DNA of 64,000 nucleotides from contig NC_023753.2 of the NCBI RefSeq assembly GCF_000499845.2, positions 6,594,791 through 6,658,790 on the forward strand. Reading direction: 5' to 3'. A program made the translations under genes and the position numbers. This DNA comes from Phaseolus vulgaris. Lineage: Eukaryota; Streptophyta; Magnoliopsida; Fabales; Fabaceae. The notes under the pieces were generated by a model. The model did no database searches, was not told where the DNA came from, and saw only the letters and a list, made by a program, of their open reading frames with translations. Positions within the stretch are counted from its first letter, which is position 1. Each line of letters starts with the position of its first letter. Shown one piece after another: positions 1 to 12,537 of the stretch.

Positions 1-625
1 ATTATACAAGTCATGAAAGTTAAATTTGAAATCTCCTTGTCTTTCGAAGGGTAAAAATTCTGTCTAAAATTAGTTAAATTTATACTAGTAATAATAAATG
101 TCAATCTGGATAAACACAGCATGAAATCACACAGATTGCTTGTTGATTGAAACTGCACTTTAACATTTGGCTTGGTCAAATTTAAGTTGGCAATATTTTT
201 TAAGTATGTTCAATAGTCATCTTTGCCATAAGCTAGCATTAATCTGAATCACATGTTACCTTTCTAACTTCTGAATTTATGGATTCAGCTAAAGGAAGAA
301 ACTCATCGTTTTGGGTGGGGGCTATATTTACATGACTGGATCATATGTATTGTTTCCTGTAAAGCAGCTGGACATTTGGTTATTTTTCCTTGTTGATGCT
401 ACCATATTTTCTGTTGCTTGTGTGATAAATGTGGCAGCAGAGATTTTGTAATATCATTTATGTGCTCTTCGTTTTCTTTTTAATTGTTCTAGGTAACGAT
501 TGTAAAGGTTTCATGGATATCACATTTGTAAGCTGTTGTGTTAAATTGATTGAGATGATTTTTTAATCTTTTGTGTGGATATTGATATCAGAAGCTCACA
601 ATTAAATATTCTATGCATATTGTAG
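1..625. other. Probable upstream intron of the RPC3-like gene, no coding seen
   Basis: No convincing exon, RNA gene or transposon is seen here. The stretch ends in a pyrimidine-poor but usable acceptor (TTGTAG before 626) that leads into the first recognisable RPC3 exon, so it is most simply read as intron. Upstream exons of that gene must lie outside the window or be too short to recognise. Confidence 0.5.
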
Positions 626-3600
626 GCATTGATTGAGAATATAAGAACTCAGCATGATGATGGAACTGCTACTGTCTTAAGTGCAGTATTGGAGGCAACA
701 AAAACTGTAGAGAAAAAAGTGAAAATGGAGAATTCAGGTGAACCAGATTCCTTGCTTTATATGAATTTAGAATCTGTTAGAGATTTTAGAATGTGGAGTA
801 TATTAAGATGGTATACACATGGGCTAGTAATAATACAGCCATGACCTTAACAAAAAAGGAAAGAAACTAGAGTTTAATTTAGATTTGTAGGATTTCATAT
901 TAAATTAAAAAATAATAGTAAAAAAAATGGCCTATTTCTTTGGATACAATTTTTCATTTCATAAAAGAGAAATGCCAACAAACAACAAACACTCTATCAC
1001 AATCTCTTAACTATTGGTTTAAATTTACTAAAAGTTAAAAAAAAAGTAGGTTCCGCATCTTATTTAATGAGTTTTTCTCCTGATTTTTGTAGCTGTTAAT
1101 GATTTTTAAACAAGAGTAAAAGTGTGTTGAAAAGGGTCTTGCAAGCATTCCTCTTCGTAAAATTACTAAAGCAGTTTTTCCACACTCCCTCTCAATATGG
1201 TGAATAGCCATTTTCACAATGTTCTAAAATGTTGTAATGCTCAACACTTCATTAAGTATATCATCTGTCTGCTGACTTGTTTAGACACAGTGTATAGATT
1301 AATGTACATTCTAATTTTTCTTTCATTAACTGTCTGTCAACCACAATGTGCTTTATTTGATCATCTTATATTGTGATGATTATACACTTGTTGTGGTAAA
1401 GTCTCATTGGTCCATTCCTCTTGATCTTCAAATCTTCAAAAATGATTTTTAACCATACTAGTTCACATCACATTCAATTTTTTTAACAACGCCAAGTCAT
1501 GAGATTTTCCCCAAGAGAAGTTCATTTCCTTGGTTAATCTTCTATCAATTGCTGAGCTAGCATAATCTCCTATTTTCAAGTTCTAATTCTTTGAATGAGC
1601 CACTTTTGTTCTTGATAAACCCTTGTAGAAATCCAAAGCTTCCCATAAAGCCAAGTCTTATATTTAGGCTGCATTACTTAATAAAAAACATGTTGCTGAT
1701 TCATACACTATATAAGGCTCTTTCCCTTGATATATGTGTAATGTATGGTACTAGCTCAAAATCAGTTCCTTATCTGTTGTTGCGCGGTCTTATTGTGGAT
1801 ATTTTAGGGTTTGTTTGGATTAGAAGTGAAATAATGAGAAAGAAAATTATGGATAGAGATAAAAGAGAAATGCTGTACAAAATATATGTTTTTTGGATGC
1901 ATAGAATAAGAAGGAAAGAAATGGAGAAACCTCTCCGTGGCTAACCTTGTTTGGATGAGTGAAAATAAATAAATAATTTATATAAATAAGATTTTATACT
2001 AATTTAAAAAATAAATTAACTGAATTTTTTTAACTTTTTACTTAACATAATTTTTATGTTGCAATAAGTTATTTAATTTTTAGAAAATGTAAAACAAACA
2101 AATAAAATACATAACATTCCTCTCAAATAAATAATGGACATTTGGTATTATCATCTCATCTCATTCCTTTTCATTTCCTTCTCATTTTCATTTTCTTATT
2201 CAACATTCTTGGTGGATGTTGGGTGTGTCCACTTCTAGTTGAATTGTAGCCACTGTGAATAGATTGTTTTCTTTTTCCTGTGAAAAAGAATAGAGGGAAA
2301 ACACGAAAGACCTTTGAGGAAATTATTAAAAGGGATCTCATGGTTACATATATTTGATAATTTGGTTTTTAACTGAACCCAATCTATGTAGCTGACCCAC
2401 CCAGTGTGACAAGGTTGCTTTTGTGTGTGACCTGTCTCAACTAATTCGCGTTTTTCACTTTCCTAGGATTTTGGTGGGAATAATGAGGCTATAGATAGAT
2501 GGATAGATAGATGTGTACATGGATGGATGAACAGATGGATAGAGGCATGTGACCTAGCCTCTTTAAAGGGGTTTCCATTGTAGATTTGTTGGATCGTGCC
2601 GTTTGTTCCGTTTGTTCCCTCCCTCTAGTTCTCTATTTTGTTCTTTTATTAAGAAGGATTCTCTATCCTTACTTCTCTTTTTGTAATTTTTCTGTTGTAG
2701 ATATATAGAGGCATATGCCTGTTTCCCTAGTAGATATGTTGGATCATGCAGCTTGTTTCCTTTATTCTCTCTCTCTAGTTCTCTGTTTTATTCTTTGTTA
2801 AGAAGGATTCTATTTTATACCTTCCTTCACTTTTGTAACTTTTCTGTTGTAATGGATTTTTGTTTCACTGTGTTGAGAAAAGACGTCCATGGCACCATTG
2901 TTATCTCATGGGTATCTATTTACTTATGTTATATTATCCTTTGTTTCAGTTCCTTTGTCACTCGATACAATTACCGCAGAGGTGATGAAGACCGATACAG
3001 GACGAACGATGACCATAGATCGTATCAGAGCTTCCCTTAGCCAGTTGGGCTGTTCACAGAGGATGATTGTAGATGATGCATATAGTATTGGTAAAATTGA
3101 TATTTTCCTCATGGAAGACTACTTGTGATATAAAATATCTATCATTTTATTTTCTTATTTGTTAATGTCGAAGAACTCTTTCATAGTCCTGGTTCATGAT
3201 TCCTTTAATACTTTGTAATTTAGAACTCTTCCCTTTTCAGATTTGAAGAAAATTATTGAACGAGCTCAAAATGAAGAGGTTTTAATCTTTGTGTTGTTTA
3301 GTAACTGCACTACACACACATATATGTATATATATGGGTTGTGTAAAACTGTCTAATTTTGTGTTCCATGTTGCAGGTTGAGTCAATTGTGTTGAAAAGG
3401 TATGGAAGGGATGCGTACAGAATGTTCAGGCTACTGTCAAAGGATTGCTGTTTTCATGACACAGATCAGGTGATTTACTCATTAATGAAGTTAAAATTAA
3501 ATTTGGTAATAAATATAGTGATTCTGTCCCATACCTTTAGTTTTAAAAATTGCTCTATTCTGTACTCGTATTTGTACTGGATTCTAGTACTGTACCCATA

Positions 3601-6201
3601 TTAATGCAATATGGATGGAGGATCAAACCTCCTACGTCAACATTGTGCACCTAGTGTCAGAATTTCTCTCTTTGGTGATTTCATTTATTCTGCTCATTTC
3701 TTTAAATAATACATACACATAGATAGTAATAAAAATGCAATAATTCTATTTCCTTATTTATTTAATCAAAATTAGGAAAGCTAATATTCTACCATGAATA
3801 AGCAGTTATTTATTCCCAATATATACAATGTATATCAGCAAACAAAATCATAACCGAATCCCTTATTGACATCTCCCCTCAAATTGATGTGGCTGATAAA
3901 AAACATCAATTTGCTAACAAGAAACTGATTTTGAGGTCGAAGTACAACCTTGGTAAAGATGTCTACAAGCTGAAGTTGGGATGTGACACGACGAAGAGAA
4001 ATAAATGAGTGTCCGATGCTTCTCGCATAGAATGACAATAGATCTCAATATCTTTTGTGTACTTCTCAAATGGAATGACAATTCACCTCAATATCTTGTT
4101 AGCTAATGCTTCTTATCCAGTTCCTTGACCCAACCCATATCTTTAACAACCTTGGAGTTACAACTTGGAGTAGATGTGCGAGATAGAGTAGCAGCAAGAG
4201 AAAATAGGCCCAAATTCATACCTATCTAGAGGATGAGATACCTGACATGAGCGGCGTAGTGGTGGAGGTATAAGTGGGTGGATAAGTGGCTAGAATAGTC
4301 TAACATAAACATGTTCTGGTTTGAAACGTTCTATAGGATGAGAAGCATTAGAAAAATTAGGGATCATAATAAAATCGTTAGAAGAAAGCTAAAATATGTG
4401 AAATTAGTGGTCTAAGGAAACCACATTCCTAGAGACGTGAAAGCATTAAGAGGTTGCATCATAACAAAAAATCCATTTGTGAGTGGTACTATAACCTAAG
4501 AATCCACACATGATATAGGCTCCAAGCTTATGATGTAGTAGGCAGAAAGTGGTCAAAACAAAACCCAACCAAAGGGGTGCAGATCAGTATAATGAAGATA
4601 AACTTGAAAGAGGTGAAAAAAAAAGGAGAATCAAACCAGAGAACCTGGGAAGGAAGACAAATTATCAGAAAGACAACCTTTGATTGAGCCTCAACCCAAA
4701 ATTTAGTGGAGAAAGAGGCTGCAAGAAGTAAGGGTTGTGTGATATCAAGCAAATGTTGATATTTTTGTCATGGCATTTTGCTAAGGTGTACAAGGACAAC
4801 AACGTTGAGAAAAGATATCTTTTTGTTGCAGGTATTCCTGAAAGGCATGACACATGTACTCTCCACCACCAGAGTTAGGGTGCAAGACATTTTAAACATA
4901 TGAAAAACTTCAGATTTAGAATGAAGAAAGTAGATCCAAGTAAATTGACTATATTCATCAATAAATATCTTAATATTTATAGTTGGCATGTGACAAAACA
5001 AGAGACATATCCCAAACATCTCTGTGAATTATTGCAACACATTTGTCAGGATGAGTAGCATGATGAGAAAAGGGAGAGTTTTGCTTTTAGCAAGTTTACA
5101 AAACATTTAAAGGATGGTTCAGAAATAAGGATTGTATTCCCCAACATACCATTTTTTATTAAATGAGACAAAAACAACTGAATTTGGATATCCTAGTTTA
5201 TTATGCCTATCCTCAAATGAGGACGGAACACTAGTACAAGAAAAGGAGGAAAAGCCAGGAGAAGTAAATTGGAGTAGAACCAACAGTGGGCATGAAAGGC
5301 TTGCATTGGTCATCCTGCAGGTTATGTGGGGCACTGGGTGATAATATGGCCAGATTGATTGCAATAATTGCAATCAATTATGAGCAATATGACCAAATTG
5401 TTAACAATAATTATTAATAACGTTGGACTTGTCTCATTTCACAACTTTTGCTTGTACCTTTAGCCGAACAGGAAATTGTAATGGCAGTGGAATCACTATG
5501 GTCAAGCGAGTCACTGCCTTGAGTGAGTAAACGTTGCTCCTCGCCAGGAATTTCCCCAACGCAGGCCTCCAAAGGAGCCAGGCTGTGATTCAGACTAATG
5601 CAGCATGAGAAACTTAAAAATATGGTCGAAGTTTCGTAAGAAACTGATTGTGTTTATCTATAAATCTATTGAAGACATAGATCCCTGTTGATAATCGGCA
5701 CTGTCAATCTCAAGTTGAAAGCGTTTGACGTTCTTGTTCTGGTTGTAAATTTGCTTCAAGTAATCCCATATGAAAAGGAGCACAAATTATTAGCCATATG
5801 AGGCTCAATGAAGGCAAGAATCCATGAAATAGTGTGTCCCTGGTTTCCTAAGTAATCAGCGCAGGTTGGGCCTCGGGTACAGTAGAAGACCCATCAAGAT
5901 GACCCAAGAATCTTTTCCCTTTCACAAACATCTGGAATTTAAATGCCCAAGGGGGATAATTTGTCTTGTTAAAGCTAACCATAAAATTTTTAGTAGCCAC
6001 AAGACAAATAACCGAGAAAGAAGAGAGAAACCCATGAACTAGAATCAACGAGCTTGAAACCTACCATCACGAACCAGAGCAGGAAACCCACAAACACAGG
6101 AACTAGGAGCCACCAAGAAGACGAAGACAAGAGTGACTATTTCGCAGGGGATGATACCATTTCAAAATATTTCTCTTTGATGATTTCCTTCCTTCTGCTC
6201 A

Positions 6202-6235
<34 letters not shown>

Positions 6236-8361
6236 AATATTACATACCCATTCACAGTAATTAAGACATAATAATTCTCTTTCCTAATTTATTCGAAATC
6301 GGGAAAGCTAATATTCTACAATGAACAAGCAAATATTATTGAAATAATTAGAGATTCCATTATTGACCCCTAGACATGGACCAGTTCCATTTGAGATACA
6401 ATTCCCCGTATGAGACCATTGAGGGAAAGAAAGACATCTAAATAACCAATTATCTCATACAAAAGCTGTTAGATTAGGATGTGTAATAACTTCATCCACG
6501 TTGACAGTCTTCCATGATGCTTCACATATACGGAAATCCAATGAAAGATTTCTAAACTGTTTTCTGCCAGGGATTACATAATCCTCCATTTTTTTTTCAA
6601 ATCTGTTAATAAAGAAATTCAATGGACTCGTTCATAACGCTATTGTGACCTTTAAGTGTTTCTCTTGAATTTGTAGATAGCAGCATCTACTCTGGTTGAG
6701 AAAAAGGAGGCTCCAAAGTTGCTATATAGGTTATGGAAGGACAATTACTTGTATATGGAGGTGGTCTATCTATTCAATATTTATAAACATTTTAGAAATC
6801 GGTCTACATTTGTGTCTTGATATTTAATCTTTCCATAACTTAATCGTCCTTACAGAAAGTAATTGCGACGGGAGTCAAGCAAACGACTATTTTGATGTGG
6901 AAAGTCAATAAACCTCTGGTTTGGGAACATGTACTGGACGAGATGTACCACGCTGCCTTAAATTTGAGCCTAAGAATGGCTTTTGAGCAGGAAAAGGATG
7001 AAGAGGTTAGTAAATCTAAAATTGTTCATAAATTGATTGATCTCCGTTAAATAAAAATATGTTAATAAGATTATTTTATAATATCTTAAGCAAGTGTTGG
7101 TTTTTGTGTAAACCCCATTGTGACGCGGATGTGGTTGTTGTAGTTCCCCATCCTCCATAGGGTTTTTTTTAGGGAGTCTTTCGTCTCTTTATTTTTATTC
7201 ATTATATAGTTGATATTTATATTGATTTACCATCATCACTGTATTTTTGTTGGCCATCAATGTCTTGCAAAAATTATCGAAAAAAAAATCATAGCTGAAT
7301 TAATAAAATGTTATATTCAAGTAATGATAATGTTCCTATTATCTGTTAAAAAGGACACATTAAGGATGTGTGAGATAGCTGTGAAAATTAAAATATTTCA
7401 TTATTGATTATGTGTATAATCGATTATAGTCGGAATTGGTTTTTGTTGAGGTTGATTTTCTTAAATGTTAAGATGATTATTTGTTTTAAATACAACAAAA
7501 AATATCAGTTTTTACATAGTAATTATAAAAAAGGGTATGTATGAAGCTGAAAGAACTTTTTTTGAAAATTTTAAGGGTAGTTTGGAGATAACATATTTGA
7601 GAATAATAAGCATTGAAAATTATCATAAGTTAACCAATTCTTATATACATAAAATCAGCTTTTTATATTTTTTTTGTAAATTTAATCAAATGTCCCCAAA
7701 AACATCAATAATTCTCCAAAAACATTTTTTCCAACAACACCAGCTAAAAATCAACAATTTAAATTATTCCAAACATACTCAAACTGTTGAAGATAAGTCA
7801 GTCAAGTTTCTGATTTGTGGACAGCCATATGGATTTGTCGTCTATATAAAATATACATATATTACAACTTCACTGATAATCATATCTTTCTAAATCTTTT
7901 AGGTGCAAATGCCTGTAAGGTTTGCATTTATATTGTTTTTGCCCATTATCAAATGTTCCAGTCTGAAGTAATAGTTATGGTAGTCTACCTACTATTACTA
8001 TTAGAAAAGGACAGTTTTCAGTAAGTAGTCCCAGGTGCTCTGAGCTCTTGCACTTCATCTGATACTCGGAAAAAAACTGTATAATGGGTTGGTATTTTTT
8101 GGTGGTAATGGCATGTTGTACAGCAAGCAATGCTTTGCATTTTTACTACATTTCCTGCGTCAAGTTTTATTATCTGTGTCTTGGTTCGTGCTAAAGTGTT
8201 GTTGTTGCTACTTGTCTCAGCTTTTGAATGTTCCCAAAGACAAGCTTAAGGAGCCAGGGCCACTGCAGAAGAAATACAAACGGCTACTAAATGTCTGGTT
8301 ACTCCTGGGGTCATCATTGATGAAGCTCGATGAAGCTCTCATGCTCTTCCATGACTTCTGA
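626..8361 (+). CDS. RPC3: RNA polymerase III subunit RPC3/RPC82, C-terminal part (5' end outside window)
   Basis: Seven exons join in frame: 626-737, 2950-3090, 3241-3278, 3377-3469, 6677-6760, 6856-7005 and 8221-8361 (TGA stop). Phases agree at every junction (1, 1, 0, 0, 0, 0) and all introns are GT..AG. The product resembles the C-terminal half of the plant RPC3 (C82) subunit of RNA polymerase III, a nuclear protein that with RPC6 and RPC7 forms the initiation subcomplex for tRNA and 5S rRNA transcription. Recognisable parts are TIDRIRASLSQLG and LLSKDCCFHDTDQ in exons 2 and 4, KEAPKLLYRLWKDNYLYME in exon 5, TTILMWKVNK in exon 6, and a helical C-terminus ending LDEALMLFHDF. The N-terminal winged helices are not in the window. 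The intron before exon 5 is 3.2 kb because of a copia insertion; nothing indicates that the coding sequence is damaged. Assignment is by recognition, not alignment. Confidence 0.85.
738..2949 (+). other. Large RPC3 intron with repeat content
   Basis: Intron between the first two recognised exons; short ORFs inside it have no support. Around 1806-2220 there is a purine-rich stretch starting GTTTGTTTGGATTAGAAG and a pyrimidine-rich stretch (about 2150-2210) that could pair with it. This suggests a MITE remnant, but no clean termini or target-site duplication were found. A 166-bp-period tandem duplication is annotated separately. A TAGATAGATGGA microsatellite lies near 2490-2540. Confidence 0.5.
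2541..2852. repeat. Two-copy tandem duplication inside the RPC3 intron
   Basis: Copy 1 (about 2541-2699) and copy 2 (about 2707-2852) both begin AGAGGCAT, continue through a TTGGATC.TGC motif, TTCCCTCCCTCTAGTTCTCT or its variant, and AAGAAGGATTCT, and end TTTCTGTTGTA. The copies are diverged by scattered substitutions and small indels, so the duplication is not recent. It ends about 100 bp upstream of the exon starting at 2950. No coding role is evident. Confidence 0.8.
3655..3871 (-). repeat. 3' LTR of the copia element
   Basis: On the minus strand it starts TGTCAATAAGGG directly after the polypurine tract GAGGGGAGA. It shares AGGAAAGCTAATATTCTACxATGAA-like sequence with the partner LTR at 6160-6368. 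The outer end abuts the target-site duplication CCTAG. Confidence 0.85.
6160..6368 (-). repeat. 5' LTR of the copia element
   Basis: Aligns to 3655-3871: both carry TTTCTCTTTG.TGATTTC, TTCTGCTCAT, GGAAAGCTAATATTCTAC and CCxTTATTGAC in the same order. A CT and AT microsatellite (about 6200-6236) has expanded in this copy. The inner end is followed by the primer-binding site and the outer end by CCTAG. The two LTRs differ at many positions, so the insertion is old. Confidence 0.85.
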
Positions 8362-8947
8362 ATACAAATTTTTAGGATAATTATAATGATTTTTTTATTA
8401 AAAGAATGACAAATTTGATATTTTAACTGCTCCTGTCAGCCAGAAACTTAACTTTCACTGCAATTAACTAACTTGCAGATACCAAAAGGAAATCACACGA
8501 ACGAAAGTACCACTCACAATGTTGGTAATTTTTTTTCTCAAAGCCACAGTACGATGTTTTAAAACAAAACTACTAATTTGGTAACAGTACACATTTTTTA
8601 TGTATAAAATCGTACATATTTTAAATAAAGGCTTTCCAGCTAATTCCATGGATATGAAATCCAATCCTTTCTTCATTATTTCTTTTGTTAATGTGAGAAT
8701 ATTAAAATAACGCTTTAAATAGAAAATCATCACGAATACAAAATTTGTAGTTTCAAATTTTAATTTTACAATAATCCGCCAAAGTTGCTTCTGTTTCAAA
8801 TAATTATAATTTTTAATTAGTCAATCAAATAATTTGATCCAATATGGTTATGAAGTAATTGAGGTGATATGCTTTCAATTTGATTATAGCAAATGAGAAA
8901 TGTTTCATAGATGAAAAAGTTGGTTGGAAAATGTAACGACTTCTAAG
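8362..8947. other. RPC3 3' untranslated and flanking sequence
   Basis: AT-rich sequence after the RPC3 stop codon. The reverse-strand ORF near 8464-8799 has no recognisable content. No second gene is seen. Confidence 0.5.
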
Positions 8948-10173
8948 GTTTTGTTTGGATTAGAGGATGTGGGGTAGTGTAAAGTTGAGGGTGCGAAGGA
9001 GTGGAAGTGTGAAGAAAGTTGAGGTTGTTTGAATTGGTAAAGAAAGTTTATTAAAATTGGTGAGTGATGTGATGGTGGTAAGAATATTATAAATTATTTT
9101 GAATAGTAAAATTTGTAAGATTACAAATTTACCTTTGTATATAAAAGAAGAATAAATAATGATTAATTTTTTTACATATTTTAGTTAATTAAAATAATTT
9201 TAAATTTCATTTATAAATATAAAATATAAAATTAAAAGAAATAATAAATTATAATTTTAAATTTAAGTATAATTTTGTTATTTAACATTTTATTAATTTA
9301 AATTTATTTTTTACTTAAGTTAATTTACTTACATAATTTTAATATTATTTATGATTTTTTAAATTATGTTATGTTATATATATATATATAAATATAATTA
9401 ATTTTAATAATGATTTTCATTATTATGAATAACAAAATGAATATATTTAAAAAAAATAGATATTTAGAATATTAAAAAAAAAATCAAAAAATCAAAAATC
9501 GGTAAAACCATGAACACAATCGATTATCACTTTCCTTAAAAAAGCCACATAATCGATTATCCACAGTCATAATCGACTATTCTTATAGTTCAAAAGCTAA
9601 CATAATCGATTATGGTAACAGATAATCGATTATGGTCAAAATAACAAAGGTCCCATAATTGATTATGCTTGCCAAAAATTCTCATATAACCGATTATGTC
9701 ATGACTATAATCGATTATCAACTGCTTTTAACTACGTAATCGATTATGTAGTGTGTTATTTTTCAATGATAATCGATTATGCTTCAAACTAAAATGAAAA
9801 TAACGTAACTCTAGGGCAAACATGAACTACCAAACTCACTCTCCTACTTCTATGCTCACTGAAGACCCTCTCCAAAGACCCTGTATTAATGCAACTCTTT
9901 GTGTGGAGGCTAGACAGATGTGGTATTTGCTTCATTAGTTTCCGATGCAAAGTAAAATAGGTTACTATTGTGTAACGTGAATAAGAGCAGCATGGTCATT
10001 CAACCAATCCTACGTGACTTTCCATGCTTTCCACTCTCCTTTCTCCTCATATTTCAAATGACACAAAAAACACTCTCATTTCCACTCACCCTCACCCTCT
10101 CCTTCCCACAGAACCAAACGGGGTGGCCACCCTATAATCCGTCCGCACTATAGGACCACCATCCAAACATAGG
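8948..10173. mobile_element. Candidate DNA transposon with TGTTTGGAT ends
   Basis: The left end reads GTTTTGTTTGGATTAGAGG and the right end, reverse-complemented, reads CCTATGTTTGGATGGTGG, giving a short imperfect terminal inverted repeat. CTAAG occurs on both sides (8943-8947 and 10174-10178) as a possible 5-bp target-site duplication. Inside are G-rich (8960-9010) and complementary C-rich (10040-10110) subterminal stretches and an array of near-palindromic AATCGATTAT sites. No transposase is present. The superfamily is unclear because 5 bp does not fit the usual hAT (8) or Mutator (9) duplications. Confidence 0.45.
9519..9780. repeat. Cluster of ten AATCGATTAT near-palindromes
   Basis: Ten copies of AATCGATTAT, often extended to ATAATCGATTAT, start near 9519, 9550, 9571, 9604, 9627, 9657, 9687, 9709, 9738 and 9771. 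Three carry one substitution (AATCGACTAT, AATTGATTAT, AACCGATTAT). The intervening sequence of about 10-23 bp is not conserved, so this is a spaced motif cluster rather than a tandem duplication. Confidence 0.9.
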
Positions 10174-10178
10174 CTAAG

Positions 10179-11085
10179 TGACTAATAAGCGGACAAATAG
10201 GAGAACCATTCATATATGTTTTATATGCTCACAAGTGTAATTTCGAGTATTCTCTCTTTACATGAAAATCTACGACCTTTTTCTGATTAAATTGAATAAA
10301 GCTTTATTATTTGCTAAAGAAAAAGCGCTTAATTGAAAGAAAAAATTAATTAACTTTTAATGATATGTATAGAACTATAAATTAATTTCTTGTGGCCTGT
10401 CGCCAGAGAAGATTCAATCCTGCAGATAGATAGAAACATATATTTCCTACTTTGTTGATTTTTTTTTTTCATTAAAACTAAAGTATTACATGTATTATTA
10501 TGAGAAGTAACATGCAAAGTAATCTTTAAAAAAAAAATCATGTAAGATTTTAATAACCATTATATTAATACTAATCATTATACGATACATAAACATCTTG
10601 ATACATAATACTTTAAAGTTTTTAAAAGTAACTTCTCTTCTCACCGGAGAATTATGACATATACATAAGCCAGAGAAGAAAATAATCAACAAAATACAAA
10701 TTTCATAAATCTTTATATATATATATATTATATTCCTTCTCGGTCTTTTTTTAGACTTTTCATCTTATTAGTTGTTCCAATATAACATCATTATAGTTTA
10801 AGAAAAATAACCACACAAACACACTATACAAGGTAGGTTAGTGTTTTAGGGTTTGACATACATTTATTAAATCATATATTTAAAAATTTTAAAAATTTAT
10901 ACAACCCATTCAAATCTCCTTCATATAATCTCAAGGATACACATTTCATAAATTTATAAAAAAAATTATGAAAATAAAGTATCTAACTCTAAGTCCAACT
11001 CATTATCTCTCATGTCGTAAACCATAGACATTTGACTCTACTCGAAAGACACGTACATTGAATTAGACTCAGAGATCTATATCTC
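10179..11085. other. AT-rich intergenic sequence
   Basis: No gene or clear transposon boundary is seen. It contains an (AT)n run near 10713-10730 and poly-T and poly-A tracts. The reverse ORFs near 10350-10692 are low-complexity chance frames. Confidence 0.5.
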
Positions 11086-11088
11086 TCA

Positions 11089-11481
11089 CACTACAAGAAA
11101 GTCATGAAATAGAAACCAATTTTTAGAGACCAAAATAATTAGTTACAATAGGAACTAAAATATAGACCATTTTAGAAACTAACAAAAAAATTGGTTTCTA
11201 AATTAGTTTCTATTATTGTTAAATAGTTTCTAAATTGATATCTAATTAGCAACTAAGGTTTTAGATACCAATTATTTAGTTTCTAAATTTAGTCTCTAAA
11301 ACCTTGGTTGCTAATTAAATACCAATTTAGAAACTATTTAACAATAATAGAAAATAATAGAAACTAATTTACAAACTAAATTTCTTTTTAGTTTCTAAAA
11401 TGGTCTCTAATTTAGTTACTATTGCAACTAATTATTTTGGTTTTTAGAAATTGGTTTCTATTTCATGATTTTTTTGTAGTG
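11089..11481. mobile_element. CACTA-type foldback MITE, copy 1 (best preserved)
   Basis: The ends are CACTACAAGAAA and its complement TTTTTTTGTAGTG, with the exact 3-bp duplication TCA on both sides (11086-11088, 11482-11484). The two halves are complementary over nearly the whole length: TAGAAACCAATTTTTAGAG at the left pairs with the right end, and TTTCTAAATTGATATCTAAT pairs with ATTAAATACCAATTTAGAAA about the centre. The 393-bp element has no coding capacity. Confidence 0.93.
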
Positions 11482-12373
11482 TCATACTATCTTCACTAAG
11501 TTGTTACCACAATAAAGTTACATGAGAGGAACACAATCCACTCACATGATAGGGTAAATCATTATTATCTACCCGACATAATTTTTTTCACATCGCATAC
11601 TAGTCATATAAACCTCATTCAAATCTCACCATCCAATATTTTGTTATATGCGAGTCCAATATATGTAGAGTTAGGATATTTCATACAAAATTCCAAAATT
11701 CAATACACAATCTAAATATCTTAACATAATATTTCATCCTTGAAATAATTATGCTTACAATTCATTCACATGATTATTTTTAGCCTGAACGATTTTTTTT
11801 TTACTTGAACGAAAATCTACTTGAGAACAAGGTTGAATTTATGCTCTATTTTTAATTGAGCGAAAATAGGATTAAGAGTAAGATTGATTTTCTACTCCAT
11901 TTTCGCTAGTGCAAAAATCTTGTGCTTGAGATAAAATGGAGTTAAGAGCAAATGATGTTTGCCTACTATATTTTTGCTTGAGAAAAAATACCAAACATTT
12001 ACCCAAAACCAATAATTTGCAACTTTTGGATAACTCAAAAGGTCAGCATGACTTTACTTTGCTCCATTACTTTAATATGCTCAATTATAACTTGCACTCT
12101 TGGTGAACTCATAAACTAATCTATATTAGTTATAGGAAAAATAACTATTCTCATAAAACATCATAGTCATAATCTAATTTAATAATCTTCATAACTTATT
12201 ATATAAAGTCTATTCACCATCTCAATATCTCGACAATGGTATTGAGAGGATGGGCGTGGATGCATGTGAGAGGTTCTTATATTTGTTGAAGGTTATGAGG
12301 TTGAGGAAGATGAAGAATAAATCATAGGAGAAGTACAACAAATGAATGAAATAAATTTGCTTTGTTGTTGAAC

Positions 12374-12537
12374 AAAATTGATTTTTGTAAACATAATAGT
12401 GAAGAGAGAATCGATTTTCATAGTTATTATAATGAAAGGAAAATCGATTTATATTATTGTTAAAAGAGGAAACCGATTTTCATAACTGTTACAACGAAAG
12501 GAGAATCGATTTTCATAGCTGTTATAACAAAGGAAGA
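12374..12537. repeat. AATCGATTTTCATA minisatellite, about five units
   Basis: Units of about 30-37 bp begin AAATTGATTTTTGTAAAC, AATCGATTTTCATAGTTA, AATCGATTTATATTATTG, AACCGATTTTCATAACTG and AATCGATTTTCATAGCTG. Each continues with a GTTATAAYGAAAGGAGA-like tail. It shares the AATCGATT core with the 9519-9780 cluster. Confidence 0.8.

Larger units (their letters stand above)
3655..6368 (-). mobile_element. Internally deleted Ty1-copia retrotransposon in an RPC3 intron
   Basis: LTRs of about 210 bp lie at both ends and the insertion is flanked by the 5-bp duplication CCTAG (3650-3654 and 6369-6373). Read on the minus strand, a primer-binding site TGGTATCATCCCC (about 6146-6158) follows the 5' LTR. 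A gag start is recognisable (about 6048-5860, NKTNYPPWAFKFQMFVKGK), then part of the integrase core (about 5019-4860, FIDEYSQFTWIYFLHSKSEV) and a later integrase piece (LLLAASFSTKFWVEA, about 4740-4690). The 3' end of pol follows (QLVDIFTKVVLRPQNQFLVS, about 3990-3900), with a polypurine tract GAGGGGAGA just before the 3' LTR. Reverse transcriptase is missing and frames are broken, so the copy is dead. The insertion is antisense to RPC3 and lies wholly within an intron. Confidence 0.9.

Noticed and set aside
1806..2220. MITE in the first RPC3 intron
   Set aside because: Weak complementary purine and pyrimidine tracts only; no inverted termini or duplication.
9519..9780. CRISPR-like regularly spaced repeats
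   Set aside because: The repeats are about 10-12 bp, spacers are short and irregular, and the DNA is plant nuclear.
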